A stretch of DNA of 64,000 bases from RGIG4079 sp045576735 (GTDB lineage Bacteria; Bacteroidota; Bacteroidia; Bacteroidales; Muribaculaceae): assembly GCA_045576735.1 (NCBI GenBank), contig JAZNGZ010000095.1, positions 62,001-126,000 on the forward strand, in the 5' to 3' direction. The translations under genes and the position numbers were made by a program. Below the pieces are notes generated by a model, which was not told the origin of the DNA, did no database searches, and saw only the letters and a program-made list of their open reading frames with translations. Of this stretch, positions 43,767 to 52,997 are shown in pieces (the first letter of the stretch is position 1; each line of letters begins with the position of its first letter).

Positions 43767-46385
43767 ATGCGATATAAGCTATTAATATTAATTGCGCTAA
43801 TATGCGCAACTGCTTTTGGAAGTTCTGCTCAAGAAAAAGTAGACACAATATATAATCCTCCGGTTATATACTCTTCCACGCCTAAAAAATATGAGCTTGC
43901 CGGGATTGAAGTCTCGGGGAATGGCAACTATGAAAAGTTTATCATTATTGGTTATTCCGGTTTAAAAGTTGGGGATATGATTGATGTTCCCGGCGACGAC
44001 ATTACACAAGCAGCTAAACGCTTAATGAGACAAGGGCTATTTGCTCAAGCCCAAATAAAAGTAACAAAAATTGCCGGCAACAAAGTGTGGTTAGAATTTG
44101 CCTTGCGCACTCAACCTCGCATTTCGGCAGTTAACTTCATAGGCGTAAAGAAGGGGGAACAAGAAGACCTTCAAGAACGCCTACATCTAACACCGGGCAA
44201 TCAAATCACACAAAATATCGTCAACCGCGCTACTAAAATTATCGAAAAATATTACGATGATAAAGGTTTTAAAAACGCAAACGTCAAAATAGAACTACGC
44301 GAAGACTTGGCGAAAGAAAATGAAGTTTTTGTTGATATTAAAATCAACAAAAACAACAAGATAAAGGTTCACAAAATCTATATAGAAGGGAATAGTGCCC
44401 TTAGCGACGGAGCCATTAAAGGTGCTATGAAGAAAACCAACGAAAAAGGTAACATCAAAAAAATATTTAGCCAAAAGAAATTTGTTGAAACTGACTACAA
44501 AGACGACCTCAACCGCATTATCGAAAAATATAATGAAAAAGGGTATCGCGATGCTAAAATCATTTTTGACAGTGTAGCCCAATATGACGAAAAAAATGTC
44601 GACGTATACATCACGGTCGAAGAAGGACAGAAATATTATATCAAAAACATTGATTGGGTTGGGAACACAGTATATTCAACTCAACAACTATCGAACTTCC
44701 TAGGCATTTATCCAGGTGAAGTTTATAACCAAAAATTAATCAACAAGCGATTAAGCGAAGATGATGACGCTGTTTCAAACTACTATATGAATCAAGGGTA
44801 TTTGTTCTATCAACTAGTGCCAATTGAGAAAAACATAGTAGGCGACTCTATAGATTTGGAACTTCGCATGTTTGAAGGGCCTCAAGCCCGAATCAATAAA
44901 GTGGTTATTAATGGTAACGACCGTCTTTATGAAAAAGTTATCCGTCGCGAACTTCGCATTAAACCAGGTGAGCTTTTCAGCAAAGACGATTTGATGCGCT
45001 CTCTTCGCGAAATTGCTCAAACCGGACACTTTAACCCTGAAAATCTTCAACCCGACATCAGACCTAACCAAGAAAACGGAACTGTCGATATTGTTCTTGA
45101 CCTTGAATCTAAAGCTAACGACCAAATCGAGTTCTCTTTAGGCTGGGGACAAACAGGTGTTATCGGTAAACTTGCGTTGAAGTTTACCAACTTCTCGCTT
45201 AAGAACTTGTTCCGCCCTAGTTCTTATCGTGGCATTATACCTCAAGGCGAAGGGCAAACTTTTACCATCAGCGCTCAAACAAATGCCAAATACTATCAAG
45301 CATATAGCATTTCATTCCTTGACCCATGGTTTGGAGGTAAACGCCCCAACTCATTATCACTTTCGGCATATTATAGCCGTCAAACCGGGGTAAACTCATC
45401 TTACTATAATAGCAACTGGTCAAACCCCTACTTATATGGTAACGGTTATGGATATGGGTATGGATACGGCTCTGATTATTATCAAAACAGCATCCAAAAC
45501 GCCTACGACCCCAACAAGTTATTGCAAATGGCAGGCGTGACACTCGGTTTTGGGAAACGTCTAAGCTGGCCCGATGACTATTTCACCCTCACTGCCGACC
45601 TCTCTTACAACTGGTATAGCCTTAAAAACTGGGAATACCTTTATTATATGAATAATGGTACATCCAACTCTATTGTATTAGGCTTGACTCTTGCGCGCAA
45701 TAGTATTGACAACCCACTCTACACTCGCCGAGGCAGTTCGTTCTCATTGAGTTTACACATGACTCCTCCTGCGTCATTGTTCAATCCCGGGGAAAATTGG
45801 GAAAAACTTTATGGTGAAAACACAACCGAGTCTAAAAAAGAACTTTACAAATGGATTGAATATTGGAAACTCAAATTCCGTTCTCGCACCTACACTCCTC
45901 TTACCGACCCCTATGGTCAATGGACACTCGTGTTGATGACACGTGCCGATGTGGGATTGCTAGGTAGTTACAACAAATGGCTCAAGTCTCCTTTCGAGAC
46001 ATTCTACGTGGGTGGCGACGGCATGACCGGTAGCTACACATATGCTACAGAAACTATCGGTCTTCGTGGTTACGACAATGGTCAATTCACTCCTTGGGGT
46101 AAAGAAGGTTATGCCTACACTCGTTTTGGCATGGAACTTCACTTCCCATTCATGTTGCAACCAACCACTACAATATATGGTTTGGCATTTGTTGAAGGTG
46201 GTAATGCATGGACCTCTGTTAAAGACTTCTCTCCATTTAACATCAAACGCAGTGCCGGTGCCGGTGTGCGCATCTACTTACCAATGGTGGGTATGATGGG
46301 TATCGACTGGGCATATGGTTTCGACAAAGTTTATGGTCAACGCGGTGGTAGCCACTTCCACTTCATCCTTGGTCAAGAATTCTAA
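43767..46385 (+). CDS. bamA: Outer-membrane protein assembly factor BamA
   Basis: An 872-residue Omp85 protein: signal peptide (1-21), POTRA domains to about residue 455 (for example GIEVSGNGNYEKFIIIGYSG, then VEEGQKYYIKNIDWVGNTVY), and a 16-stranded barrel to the C-terminal HFHFILGQEF. The conserved barrel segment RGYDNGQFTPWG lies near residue 770, at the position of the VRGF/Y lid-loop motif. It inserts barrel proteins into the outer membrane. A low-complexity Gly/Tyr stretch near residues 557-572 (YGNGYGYGYGYGSDYY) lies in a predicted outer loop. Downstream are two Skp/OmpH-type chaperone genes. Confidence 0.95.
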   Translation: MRYKLLILIALICATAFGSSAQEKVDTIYNPPVIYSSTPKKYELAGIEVSGNGNYEKFIIIGYSGLKVGDMIDVPGDDITQAAKRLMRQGLFAQAQIKVTKIAGNKVWLEFALRTQPRISAVNFIGVKKGEQEDLQERLHLTPGNQITQNIVNRATKIIEKYYDDKGFKNANVKIELREDLAKENEVFVDIKINKNNKIKVHKIYIEGNSALSDGAIKGAMKKTNEKGNIKKIFSQKKFVETDYKDDLNRIIEKYNEKGYRDAKIIFDSVAQYDEKNVDVYITVEEGQKYYIKNIDWVGNTVYSTQQLSNFLGIYPGEVYNQKLINKRLSEDDDAVSNYYMNQGYLFYQLVPIEKNIVGDSIDLELRMFEGPQARINKVVINGNDRLYEKVIRRELRIKPGELFSKDDLMRSLREIAQTGHFNPENLQPDIRPNQENGTVDIVLDLESKANDQIEFSLGWGQTGVIGKLALKFTNFSLKNLFRPSSYRGIIPQGEGQTFTISAQTNAKYYQAYSISFLDPWFGGKRPNSLSLSAYYSRQTGVNSSYYNSNWSNPYLYGNGYGYGYGYGSDYYQNSIQNAYDPNKLLQMAGVTLGFGKRLSWPDDYFTLTADLSYNWYSLKNWEYLYYMNNGTSNSIVLGLTLARNSIDNPLYTRRGSSFSLSLHMTPPASLFNPGENWEKLYGENTTESKKELYKWIEYWKLKFRSRTYTPLTDPYGQWTLVLMTRADVGLLGSYNKWLKSPFETFYVGGDGMTGSYTYATETIGLRGYDNGQFTPWGKEGYAYTRFGMELHFPFMLQPTTTIYGLAFVEGGNAWTSVKDFSPFNIKRSAGAGVRIYLPMVGMMGIDWAYGFDKVYGQRGGSHFHFILGQEF

Positions 46386-46459
46386 TTTTAAATAAAAAAA
46401 TAAACTATTTAAGATTTGATTGGTCTTATATCAATAGAATAACATAAAAAACAGATATT

Positions 46460-46975
46460 ATGAAAAGAATCGTTTTAGCATTAGTTGTGATGATTGCTTG
46501 CGCATGTGGCGCATCAGCTCAAAAGTTTGCTCTCGTTGATATGGAATATATTCTCAAGAATATCCCTTCATATGAGATGGCCAATGAGCAATTAAACCAA
46601 CTTTCTCAACGTTGGCAAAAAGAGGTAGAAACAAAATTCAAAGAAGCAGAGACTCTCTATAAGAACTATCAAGCCGAAATGGTATTCCTCACCGACGACC
46701 AAAAGAAAAAGAAAGAAGAAGAAATCACTGCTAAAGAAAAAGAAGCTGTTGAACTTCGCAACAAATACTTCGGACAAGATGGCGAATTGAGCAAAAAACG
46801 TCAAAGCCTTCTCATGCCTATTCAAGATGATGTGTATAACGCTGTGAAGAAAGTATCGGAAGAAAAAGGGTATCAAGTTATATTCGACCGAGCCTCATCG
46901 GCTAGCATAGTATTCGCATCGCCACGTATTGATGTGAGCAACGAAGTATTAGCTAAATTAGGTTATTCAAAATAA
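46460..46975 (+). CDS. OmpH/Skp family periplasmic chaperone 1
   Basis: A 171-residue protein with a signal peptide (1-20) and the family start KFALVDMEYILKNIPSYEMA. A long charged coiled-coil arm lies at about residues 45-115 and the C-terminal strand region (GYQVIFDRASSASIVFASP) closes the body domain. Skp-type trimers carry unfolded outer-membrane proteins to BamA. It follows bamA by 74 bases and precedes a second copy, the usual Bacteroidota pair. Confidence 0.92.
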   Translation: MKRIVLALVVMIACACGASAQKFALVDMEYILKNIPSYEMANEQLNQLSQRWQKEVETKFKEAETLYKNYQAEMVFLTDDQKKKKEEEITAKEKEAVELRNKYFGQDGELSKKRQSLLMPIQDDVYNAVKKVSEEKGYQVIFDRASSASIVFASPRIDVSNEVLAKLGYSK

Positions 46976-47042
46976 TTAAGCTACCTTTGCACTAACTTTT
47001 TAAAATTCACTGAATTTATAACTAAAATCACTTTATAAGAAA

Positions 47043-47546
47043 ATGATCAAGAAAATTCTTCTCGCAATCATGATTGCGCTCCCTATGTGCGCTATGGCAC
47101 AAACTAAAATCGGTGTTATCAACGCTGATGCAGTTTTCCAAGCTATGCCCGAATCTACTCAAGCTCAAGAACAACTTCAAAGCGTAAGAAAACAATACGA
47201 GGATGCATTGGAAAAATTAAAAGCTGAATATCAAAAACTCATCACTGAGTTCCAAGCAATGGAAAACGATGCTACTGTTCTTGATGCTCTTAAAGAACAA
47301 AAGATTAAAGACATTCAAGCTTGCGAAGGTAAAATTCAACAATTTATGCAAACAGCCGACCAAGACATCCAAAAGCAACAACAACAGCTTGTTGCTCCTA
47401 TACAACAAAAACTCGTTGAAGCAATTAAAGCCGTAGGACAAGAAAATGGGTTCACAGCAATTTTCCCTGAAGGAGTTGCAATCTACACAGGTACTGATGT
47501 TATTGACATCACTCCGTTAGTGAAAGCAAAACTTGGTATTAAATAG
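47043..47546 (+). CDS. OmpH/Skp family periplasmic chaperone 2
   Basis: A 167-residue paralog of the preceding gene: signal peptide (1-19), start TKIGVINADAVFQAMPEST, a Gln/Lys-rich coiled coil (about 40-120) and a C-terminal body segment (NGFTAIFPEGVAIYTGTDVIDIT). A TACCTTTG box at 46982-46989, 54 bases upstream, may give it an extra promoter, though no upstream element is evident. A strong terminator follows. Confidence 0.92.
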   Translation: MIKKILLAIMIALPMCAMAQTKIGVINADAVFQAMPESTQAQEQLQSVRKQYEDALEKLKAEYQKLITEFQAMENDATVLDALKEQKIKDIQACEGKIQQFMQTADQDIQKQQQQLVAPIQQKLVEAIKAVGQENGFTAIFPEGVAIYTGTDVIDITPLVKAKLGIK

Positions 47547-47567
47547 TACATTAATAATACAATTCAA

Positions 47568-47598
47568 AACGGATAGCGCAAATGCTATCCGTTTTTTT
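47568..47598 (+). terminator. Intrinsic terminator of the bamA-skp block
   Basis: AACGGATAGC (47568-47577) pairs perfectly with GCTATCCGTT (47584-47593) across 6 bases, then a T-run to 47598. It lies 22 bases after the second skp gene. Confidence 0.92.
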
Positions 47599-47626
47599 GT
47601 TATATGAATGATATTTCATAAATTTG
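47596..47626 (+). promoter_or_regulatory. Promoter of murI overlapping the terminator
   Basis: TTTG (47596-47599) sits in the T-tract of the preceding terminator. After 19 bases TAAATTTG (47619-47626) follows, only 4 bases before the murI ATG. The transcript would start at or next to the start codon. Confidence 0.6.
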
Positions 47627-47630
47627 CATT

Positions 47631-48470
47631 ATGAAACAATTAAGCGACAAACCAGGACCAATAGGTGTGTTCGACTCAGGATATGGCGGACTGACCATAT
47701 TAAGCGAAATTCAACGAGCAATGCCCGACTATAACTACATTTATTTAGGCGACAACGCTCGTGCTCCTTATGGTACTCGGTCGTTTGACATCGTTTATCG
47801 TTTCACCCTTCAAGCCGTAAACTATCTTTTTGAGCAAGGGTGTCATTTAGTCATTCTTGCCTGCAACACTGCATCGGCTAAGGCTTTACGTTCTATTCAA
47901 CAAAAAGATTTGCCTAATATTGACCCCAATCGTCGAGTACTTGGAGTTATCCGTCCTACGGTTGAAAAAGTCGGTGAATTATCTAAAAATGGCAATATCG
48001 GAGTGTTTGGCACTCCAGGCACAATTCAAAGCCAGTCTTATAATATCGAAATCGCCAAACTACACCCACATTTCAACACATATGGCAACGGCTGTCCTAT
48101 GTGGGTTCCATTGGTTGAAAATCGTGAAGCCAATCGTCCCGGGGCCGATTATTTCGTAAAACAAGAAGTAGACAATTTATTTGCACAACAAGCCGACATC
48201 GACACTGTGCTCTTGGCTTGCACTCACTATCCTTTGCTATATGACAAAATACGTCAATACGTGCCGCAATCGGCTCAAGTGATAAAGCAAGGTGAAATCA
48301 TAGCCGAAAGTCTAGTAGACTATATGCACCGACATCCCGAAATGGACGCACGTTGCACACGAGGTGGCAACACTCAATACCTCACTACTGAAAACGCCAC
48401 AAAATTCTCTGAAATGGCTAGTGTATTTCTCAACCACGACATAACTGCCTCACAAATAGAGTTGAAATAA
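47631..48470 (+). CDS. murI: Glutamate racemase
   Basis: A 279-residue enzyme that makes D-glutamate for peptidoglycan. The first catalytic region is IGVFDSGYGGLTIL, the two catalytic cysteines lie in ILACNTASAKAL and LLACTHYPLL, and the substrate loop contains GDNARAPYG. Length is normal. It sits downstream of the envelope block but has its own promoter within the terminator region. It converges with the comF-like gene only 3 bases away. Confidence 0.96.
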   Translation: MKQLSDKPGPIGVFDSGYGGLTILSEIQRAMPDYNYIYLGDNARAPYGTRSFDIVYRFTLQAVNYLFEQGCHLVILACNTASAKALRSIQQKDLPNIDPNRRVLGVIRPTVEKVGELSKNGNIGVFGTPGTIQSQSYNIEIAKLHPHFNTYGNGCPMWVPLVENREANRPGADYFVKQEVDNLFAQQADIDTVLLACTHYPLLYDKIRQYVPQSAQVIKQGEIIAESLVDYMHRHPEMDARCTRGGNTQYLTTENATKFSEMASVFLNHDITASQIELK

Positions 48471-48473
48471 CTT

Positions 48474-49184
48474 CTATTGGAGATGAGTCACACCTAGCGA
48501 CAACACACTTATGCGTGTTGTTGGCGATGCCGCATGTATAGCCTCACAACAAGCTAAAATTGTTGATCCCGTTGTTATAACATCATCTACTATCAGCACG
48601 TGTTTTCCCTCTAACCCTACTACATTTTTCACTCTATACACCCCTTTGGTATTGAGCCATCGTTCATACCTATTTTTGCGTGTTTGTGTTTTATGCCCCT
48701 GACTGGCAACTATCGACTTGCTCATTGCAATCCCGGTAGCATCGCTCAATGCCTTGGCCAATACTTCACTTTGGTTATATCCTCTTATCAACTGTTTAAT
48801 CCAATGCATTGGCACAGGCTGTATCACATCTATATCATCAAAGAATCCATCTGCGCTCAATTCCTTCACAAAACTTCGAGCCAAATGTGCTATTATTATA
48901 GGGCGTCCGTTATATTTAGCCTTATGAATCAATCGTGCATAATCACTATCACGATAATAATAGAAATATCCCGTAGCCTTTTCAATCGGAGCCTTACCCG
49001 CCAATCGTTGATGTATTGCATTAAAATCTTCACGATGCAACTGAGTGCGAGGCATATCCAATTTGCAATGCAAGCACATAATATCCTCTCCGCGCGACAA
49101 TGAACGCCCACACACCTCACATACCTTAGGGAATATTACCCGCAAGGCATCATCTCCCCACTCTTTAAGCCATGTTAAATCCAT
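48474..49184 (-). CDS. ComF family phosphoribosyltransferase-like protein
   Basis: A 236-residue protein with an N-terminal zinc finger (CEVCGRSLSRGEDIMCLHCK, residues 17-36) and a C-terminal type I phosphoribosyltransferase fold. The PRPP-binding motif is VLIVDDVITTGST near residue 196. ComF proteins are linked to DNA uptake in some bacteria, but most members have no proven role. Its start overlaps the end of recX by 10 bases, and it converges with murI. Nothing is missing compared with the family. Confidence 0.88.
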   Translation of the reverse strand: MDLTWLKEWGDDALRVIFPKVCEVCGRSLSRGEDIMCLHCKLDMPRTQLHREDFNAIHQRLAGKAPIEKATGYFYYYRDSDYARLIHKAKYNGRPIIIAHLARSFVKELSADGFFDDIDVIQPVPMHWIKQLIRGYNQSEVLAKALSDATGIAMSKSIVASQGHKTQTRKNRYERWLNTKGVYRVKNVVGLEGKHVLIVDDVITTGSTILACCEAIHAASPTTRISVLSLGVTHLQ

Positions 49185-49660
49185 AGACTTCGATCCTTAA
49201 TCACTTTTGCTACTAGCTGAGACTCATACCCACGAGAAATCGCAAAACGATACAACCTAGTGCGACCTTCATAAGTATCTACATCTACAATTGTTTTTGC
49301 CTTAGCTTTAATTAGGTCAACAAGTATTAGTTCATATTCATCCTCATCAATAGCCTTAAGTGCTTCCTGTATATCATTATCCGACAATTGTTTCATACGC
49401 AATCCATAAATAATTTTCATGCGTCCCCATTTATTAAAGCGATATTTATCACGACAATAAGCCACTGAAAAACGTGCATCATCAACAAATCTTGATTCTA
49501 TCAACCGGTCTATTATTATATCAATATCATTTGAAGCAAGTCCCCAACGATATAATTTTTGACGCAAATCAGCTACACATTGCTCCGAGCGGGCACATAA
49601 TGACTCCAACCTCATCAACGCATCTTGTGGTTTTACTGTCTTCCTTCGCTTCACTTCCAT
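49175..49660 (-). CDS. recX: RecX family regulatory protein
   Basis: A 161-residue helical protein with the tandem three-helix repeats of RecX (ALMRLESLCARSEQCVADLRQKL, then DIDIIIDRLIESRFVDDARFSVAYCRDKYRFNKWG). RecX binds RecA filaments and limits their activity. The ATG at 49660 is preferred to an overlapping in-frame GTG at 49663. It lies 2 bases after the prmC stop and overlaps the comF-like gene, so the three minus-strand genes are one unit. recA is not in the window. Confidence 0.88.
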   Translation of the reverse strand: MEVKRRKTVKPQDALMRLESLCARSEQCVADLRQKLYRWGLASNDIDIIIDRLIESRFVDDARFSVAYCRDKYRFNKWGRMKIIYGLRMKQLSDNDIQEALKAIDEDEYELILVDLIKAKAKTIVDVDTYEGRTRLYRFAISRGYESQLVAKVIKDRSLWI

Positions 49661-49662
49661 CA

Positions 49663-50523
49663 CTAATCTTTTTTAGGGAATTTGGCACAAAGCATTCTAT
49701 CGCGACCTTGCATATCTTTAACAACCTCTACTTCTTCATACCCCTCTTTTTGCATCAATGCCACCATTTCCGACGCAAATAGTGGATTAATTTCAAAATA
49801 CATAGAGCCACCGGGCACAAGCACTTCCCGTCCCCACTCAGCAATAGCTCGATAAAAACGCAATGCATCATCATCGGGAACAAATAACGCTGTTGACGGC
49901 TCATAATCAAGCACCATGCGTTCCATTGCGCTACGCTCACTATCTATGATATACGGAGGGTTGCTCACTATTATATCATATTGCTCATCGTCTTGCACAT
50001 GCATGGCCAACGCATCACGACATTTAAAGTCGACTTTTACATTTAGCTTCCCTGCATTAACTTTAGCGACACTCAAAGCATCTTCAGAAATATCAATCGC
50101 ACTTACATTTGCAAATTTCAGGCCTCTAGCTAGAGTTATTGCAATGCAACCACTCCCCGTTCCCACATCTATCACTCGCAAATCTTTCTCGTCTCGATTT
50201 CGAGCGATTATCATATCTACAAGTTCCTGTGTTTCGGGTCGAGGTATCAAAGTGTGTGGTGTAACCATAAATCTATTGCCGGCAAAACGAGCCCAACCAA
50301 GAATATGTTGCAACGGCTCCCCATTGAGTCGACGACTCACAATTTTATCAATCTTTGCAACACAAAAATCGCTTAAATCGTCGTCTCCTTTCAGCAAAAT
50401 GTCAACCTCACCATAACCTAATACATCCTCAATAATGTCACGCACCGACCAATATGCCTCACGCTCTCCAATAGCAACTGCTAGAGTGCTTTTTATTTGT
50501 TTTATTTTTTCCTTGAGTGTCAA
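49663..50523 (-). CDS. prmC: Release factor glutamine methyltransferase
   Basis: A 286-residue SAM-dependent enzyme that methylates the GGQ glutamine of peptide chain release factors. The SAM-binding motif VIDVGTGSGCIAITLA (near residue 119) and the catalytic NPPY in YDIIVSNPPYI (near residue 190) are clear. The N-terminal helical domain (1-80) is present. The reading frame begins at TTG (50523) with no ATG nearby, so a TTG start is likely. A TACCTTTG box on the minus strand (50558-50551) lies 28 bases upstream. Confidence 0.93.
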   Translation of the reverse strand: MTLKEKIKQIKSTLAVAIGEREAYWSVRDIIEDVLGYGEVDILLKGDDDLSDFCVAKIDKIVSRRLNGEPLQHILGWARFAGNRFMVTPHTLIPRPETQELVDMIIARNRDEKDLRVIDVGTGSGCIAITLARGLKFANVSAIDISEDALSVAKVNAGKLNVKVDFKCRDALAMHVQDDEQYDIIVSNPPYIIDSERSAMERMVLDYEPSTALFVPDDDALRFYRAIAEWGREVLVPGGSMYFEINPLFASEMVALMQKEGYEEVEVVKDMQGRDRMLCAKFPKKD

Positions 50524-50588
50524 AATTTGTCAAACTTTACATATTTTCCACAAAGGTAATCTTTTATAGTCATTTTCGGTTGTTAGAA

Positions 50589-50620
50589 TTTGTTAATCCC
50601 GTCAAAAAAAATTATCTTTG
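50589..50620 (+). promoter_or_regulatory. Promoter of the LytTR-FHA-kinase gene cluster
   Basis: TTTG (50589-50592), a 20-base spacer and TATCTTTG (50613-50620) are a full match to the Bacteroidota consensus. Transcription would start near 50627, about 29 bases before the LytTR gene. Confidence 0.75.
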
Positions 50621-50655
50621 TCAATTAAATACATAAACATTATTGCTCTATTTCA

Positions 50656-51024
50656 ATGAATCGTTATATCTACTTTGCTTCTCGTGATGAAGTTTATCGC
50701 ATTAACGCCTCTCAAATAGTATTATTCATCGCTGATGGCAACTACACATTTATGCAATTATCATCGGGTCAAAAAATTGCATTTACCTTGTCTTTACAAA
50801 AAATGCAAAACTATCTCGCTGAAAAATTGGGAGATGATGCGCGCACATTTGCACGAATAGGCAAGGCTCACATCATAAATCTTTCATATATCTATCATAT
50901 TGATGTAGCCCGCCAACGTCTACGCCTTTTATGCGAAGATAGCGGAAAAGAATATCCTATCAGTGTTTCAAAAGAGGCGCTTAAAAAGCTCAAAGAAACT
51001 CTTATTTCATCTCAACAATCTTAG
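50656..51024 (+). CDS. Stand-alone LytTR DNA-binding regulator
   Basis: A 122-residue protein consisting almost entirely of a LytTR domain. Signatures include DEVYRINASQIVLFIADGNYTFMQL in the first half and FARIGKAHIINLSYIYHID in the second. There is no receiver domain, so any signal must arrive by another route such as phosphorylation or partner binding. It is the first gene of the cluster, and the FHA-domain gene starts 10 bases after its stop. It is a candidate regulator of the cluster or of envelope genes. Confidence 0.85.
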   Translation: MNRYIYFASRDEVYRINASQIVLFIADGNYTFMQLSSGQKIAFTLSLQKMQNYLAEKLGDDARTFARIGKAHIINLSYIYHIDVARQRLRLLCEDSGKEYPISVSKEALKKLKETLISSQQS

Positions 51025-51034
51025 ATATTTGCAT

Positions 51035-51748
51035 ATGGGAGATAGTAAACAACTCATTATAGGGCGCGATGTTCCCAAGAAAGATAATATGTTTAGAACC
51101 CCTGAACATGAATTCATTAGTAATACCCACGCATCAATAATCCAAGATGAAGAAGGTAACCTCTTCATTAAAGACTTATCTTCAACCAATGGTACATATG
51201 TCAACAACATCCAAGTCATTGAGTCTCCCATAAAAATCACTGACGTAATAACTCTTGGGGGGAAAAAGGGCAAAGGCTATAAATTACCTTTGGAGCAATT
51301 AATTGTTAATAGATTTAAGCCTTCGGATGCCGAATTCAACGAAAAGATGAATAAGCTAAAACTTGTTTACAACAACTATCAAAACGAGATTGAACGCATA
51401 AATTCTCATCGTGATTTTCTTAATATCCTCCGTATATCTCCAGGCATACTACTTATCACATATCGCATTTTCCCTACCGGCAAAAACATCAAAAGCATAT
51501 CTGATTTCTTTGAAGATCCAATGTCGGTATTGTTTTTAATCCTCTTAATAACCATATTTATTGTCACAAACTTCTTCATTTCACTATATGCTAAAAAAGC
51601 GCGTAAGAAACAACAAGTTTTAAAAGAGCAATTTCAAATTAGATACACATGTCCTAGTTGCCGCAAATCACTAGAACCAAAAACATGGGCATTTATCGAA
51701 AACAGCAAGGAATGTCCTATGTGCGGACGCCCATTCATCCCCAATTGA
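51035..51748 (+). CDS. Membrane protein with FHA domain and zinc ribbon
   Basis: A 237-residue protein from the ATG at 51035 (MGDSKQLIIGRDVP); the frame is open further upstream but overlaps the LytTR gene. The FHA domain (about residues 5-85) has the phosphothreonine-binding landmarks IIGRD, SNTHASI and SSTNGTYVNN. A helical segment follows, then one or two membrane spans (the clear one near residues 165-190, VLFLILLITIFIVTNFFISL) and a basic stretch. A C-terminal zinc ribbon (CPSCRKSLEP...CPMCGRPF) ends the protein. It probably docks phosphorylated partners at the membrane. The kinase encoded downstream is the obvious source of the phosphothreonine. Confidence 0.82.
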   Translation: MGDSKQLIIGRDVPKKDNMFRTPEHEFISNTHASIIQDEEGNLFIKDLSSTNGTYVNNIQVIESPIKITDVITLGGKKGKGYKLPLEQLIVNRFKPSDAEFNEKMNKLKLVYNNYQNEIERINSHRDFLNILRISPGILLITYRIFPTGKNIKSISDFFEDPMSVLFLILLITIFIVTNFFISLYAKKARKKQQVLKEQFQIRYTCPSCRKSLEPKTWAFIENSKECPMCGRPFIPN

Positions 51749-51868
51749 CAATTTCATCACATGAAACAGACATTTCATCACATAATCCCTTATAACATGC
51801 GATAGATTGACATAAATTTATATATCTTCACATCGCAATTTTTATTAAAAACTAAAAAAGCATTAGAT

Positions 51869-52147
51869 ATGGCACCTAATTTAGATTTAAACAATGGATT
51901 TGATGGTTTTGGCTCTGCCGATTCTATCAACGATGACTTCATTATTCTCAATGAAGACTTTATCGGAGATGGCAATTACGACTCGACTTATGCCAACATT
52001 ATTGAAGATGACAATGCTATTATTGTCTCCGATGACTTTTTTATGATTGAAGACATCGACAACACCATCAATAACTCCGATGATGTAAACGAATACTTAA
52101 ATTCTGAGGGCTTTGGCCCCTTCATTGATTCTGTTGATATTTTTTAA
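51869..52147 (+). CDS. Very acidic small protein of unknown function
   Basis: A 92-residue protein made mostly of Asp, Asn, Glu, Ile and Phe (for example DDNAIIVSDDFFMIEDIDN), with no Lys or Arg seen and no signal peptide or membrane segment. Its position between two FHA genes, in the same orientation and 17 bases before the next start, supports it as a real gene. It could be a phospho-substrate, a docking partner or a nucleic-acid mimic. I recognise no family. Confidence 0.65.
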   Translation: MAPNLDLNNGFDGFGSADSINDDFIILNEDFIGDGNYDSTYANIIEDDNAIIVSDDFFMIEDIDNTINNSDDVNEYLNSEGFGPFIDSVDIF

Positions 52148-52164
52148 TATAACAATTTTGATTA

Positions 52165-52980
52165 ATGGAACAAAAATATGTATGCCCCGCTTGCAAGTCA
52201 ATATTATTAATTGACGGCAATAATAATGGCGACATAAAGTGCCCTAATTGTGGCGGTTCTCATAATTTCAATGAATACACTCGAGTGTTTACCATTGATT
52301 ATCAATGCAAAAATTCACTTTGCAATCTCCAGTGGGTAGTAGCCTCTCGTCAAAATAACAGCTACTCCAATCACTACGTTTGCCCCACTTGTCGTTGCGT
52401 CCACATAGGACAAATCAACCATTCAATAAAAGAAATCAAATGCCCTAATTGTAAATTTGACCTAATTTTTGCTATTGAACCGGGAAAGGAACCTAGTCAA
52501 CTTTCTTGCCCATATTGCAACCAGACTGACTTATATAATAATTTCTTCAGCCCTAATGAGGTATCATTACCACCATTTAATGCCGAAACCATTAGTTTTA
52601 GATTAGAGCTTATAAATGACCGCCAAGAAAAAGGGAAAGGTTTATATGGTCATTCAAAAGCAATAGAATTCTCGATTAAAGAAGGTGAACAATTGAGAAT
52701 TGGGCGTAAATCAGAAGGAAGTCTTACTGAAATTCAAATACCCACCAATGACGACATAATGAGTCGAAACCATCTTTCGGTTACAATAGAAAATACTAAT
52801 GAAGGTTATAAGCTAAAGATAACCGATTCTAACTCTGCAAATGGTACATGCGTCAATAGCAAAATCATACCCAAAAACGTACCAATTACATTAAACGATA
52901 ACGACACTATTAGAATGGGAAAATCAGTCTTCACTATAAAAAAGATTGTGCGGCCTCCTATTTTTAACAATAATATATAG
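52165..52980 (+). CDS. Zinc-ribbon and FHA-domain protein 1
   Basis: A 271-residue soluble protein. Residues 1-135 hold a series of zinc ribbons: CPACKSILL with CPNCGG, a CKNSLCNLQW finger with CPTCRC, and CPNCKFDLI with CPYCNQ. Residues 150-260 form an FHA domain with LRIGRKSEG, MSRNHLSVTI and DSNSANGTCVNSK. FHA domains bind phosphothreonine peptides. The zinc ribbons suggest a second protein or nucleic-acid contact. It lies between the acidic protein and a related zinc-ribbon/FHA gene 17 bases downstream. Confidence 0.82.
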   Translation: MEQKYVCPACKSILLIDGNNNGDIKCPNCGGSHNFNEYTRVFTIDYQCKNSLCNLQWVVASRQNNSYSNHYVCPTCRCVHIGQINHSIKEIKCPNCKFDLIFAIEPGKEPSQLSCPYCNQTDLYNNFFSPNEVSLPPFNAETISFRLELINDRQEKGKGLYGHSKAIEFSIKEGEQLRIGRKSEGSLTEIQIPTNDDIMSRNHLSVTIENTNEGYKLKITDSNSANGTCVNSKIIPKNVPITLNDNDTIRMGKSVFTIKKIVRPPIFNNNI

Positions 52981-52997
52981 AACGATAATATACTCCA

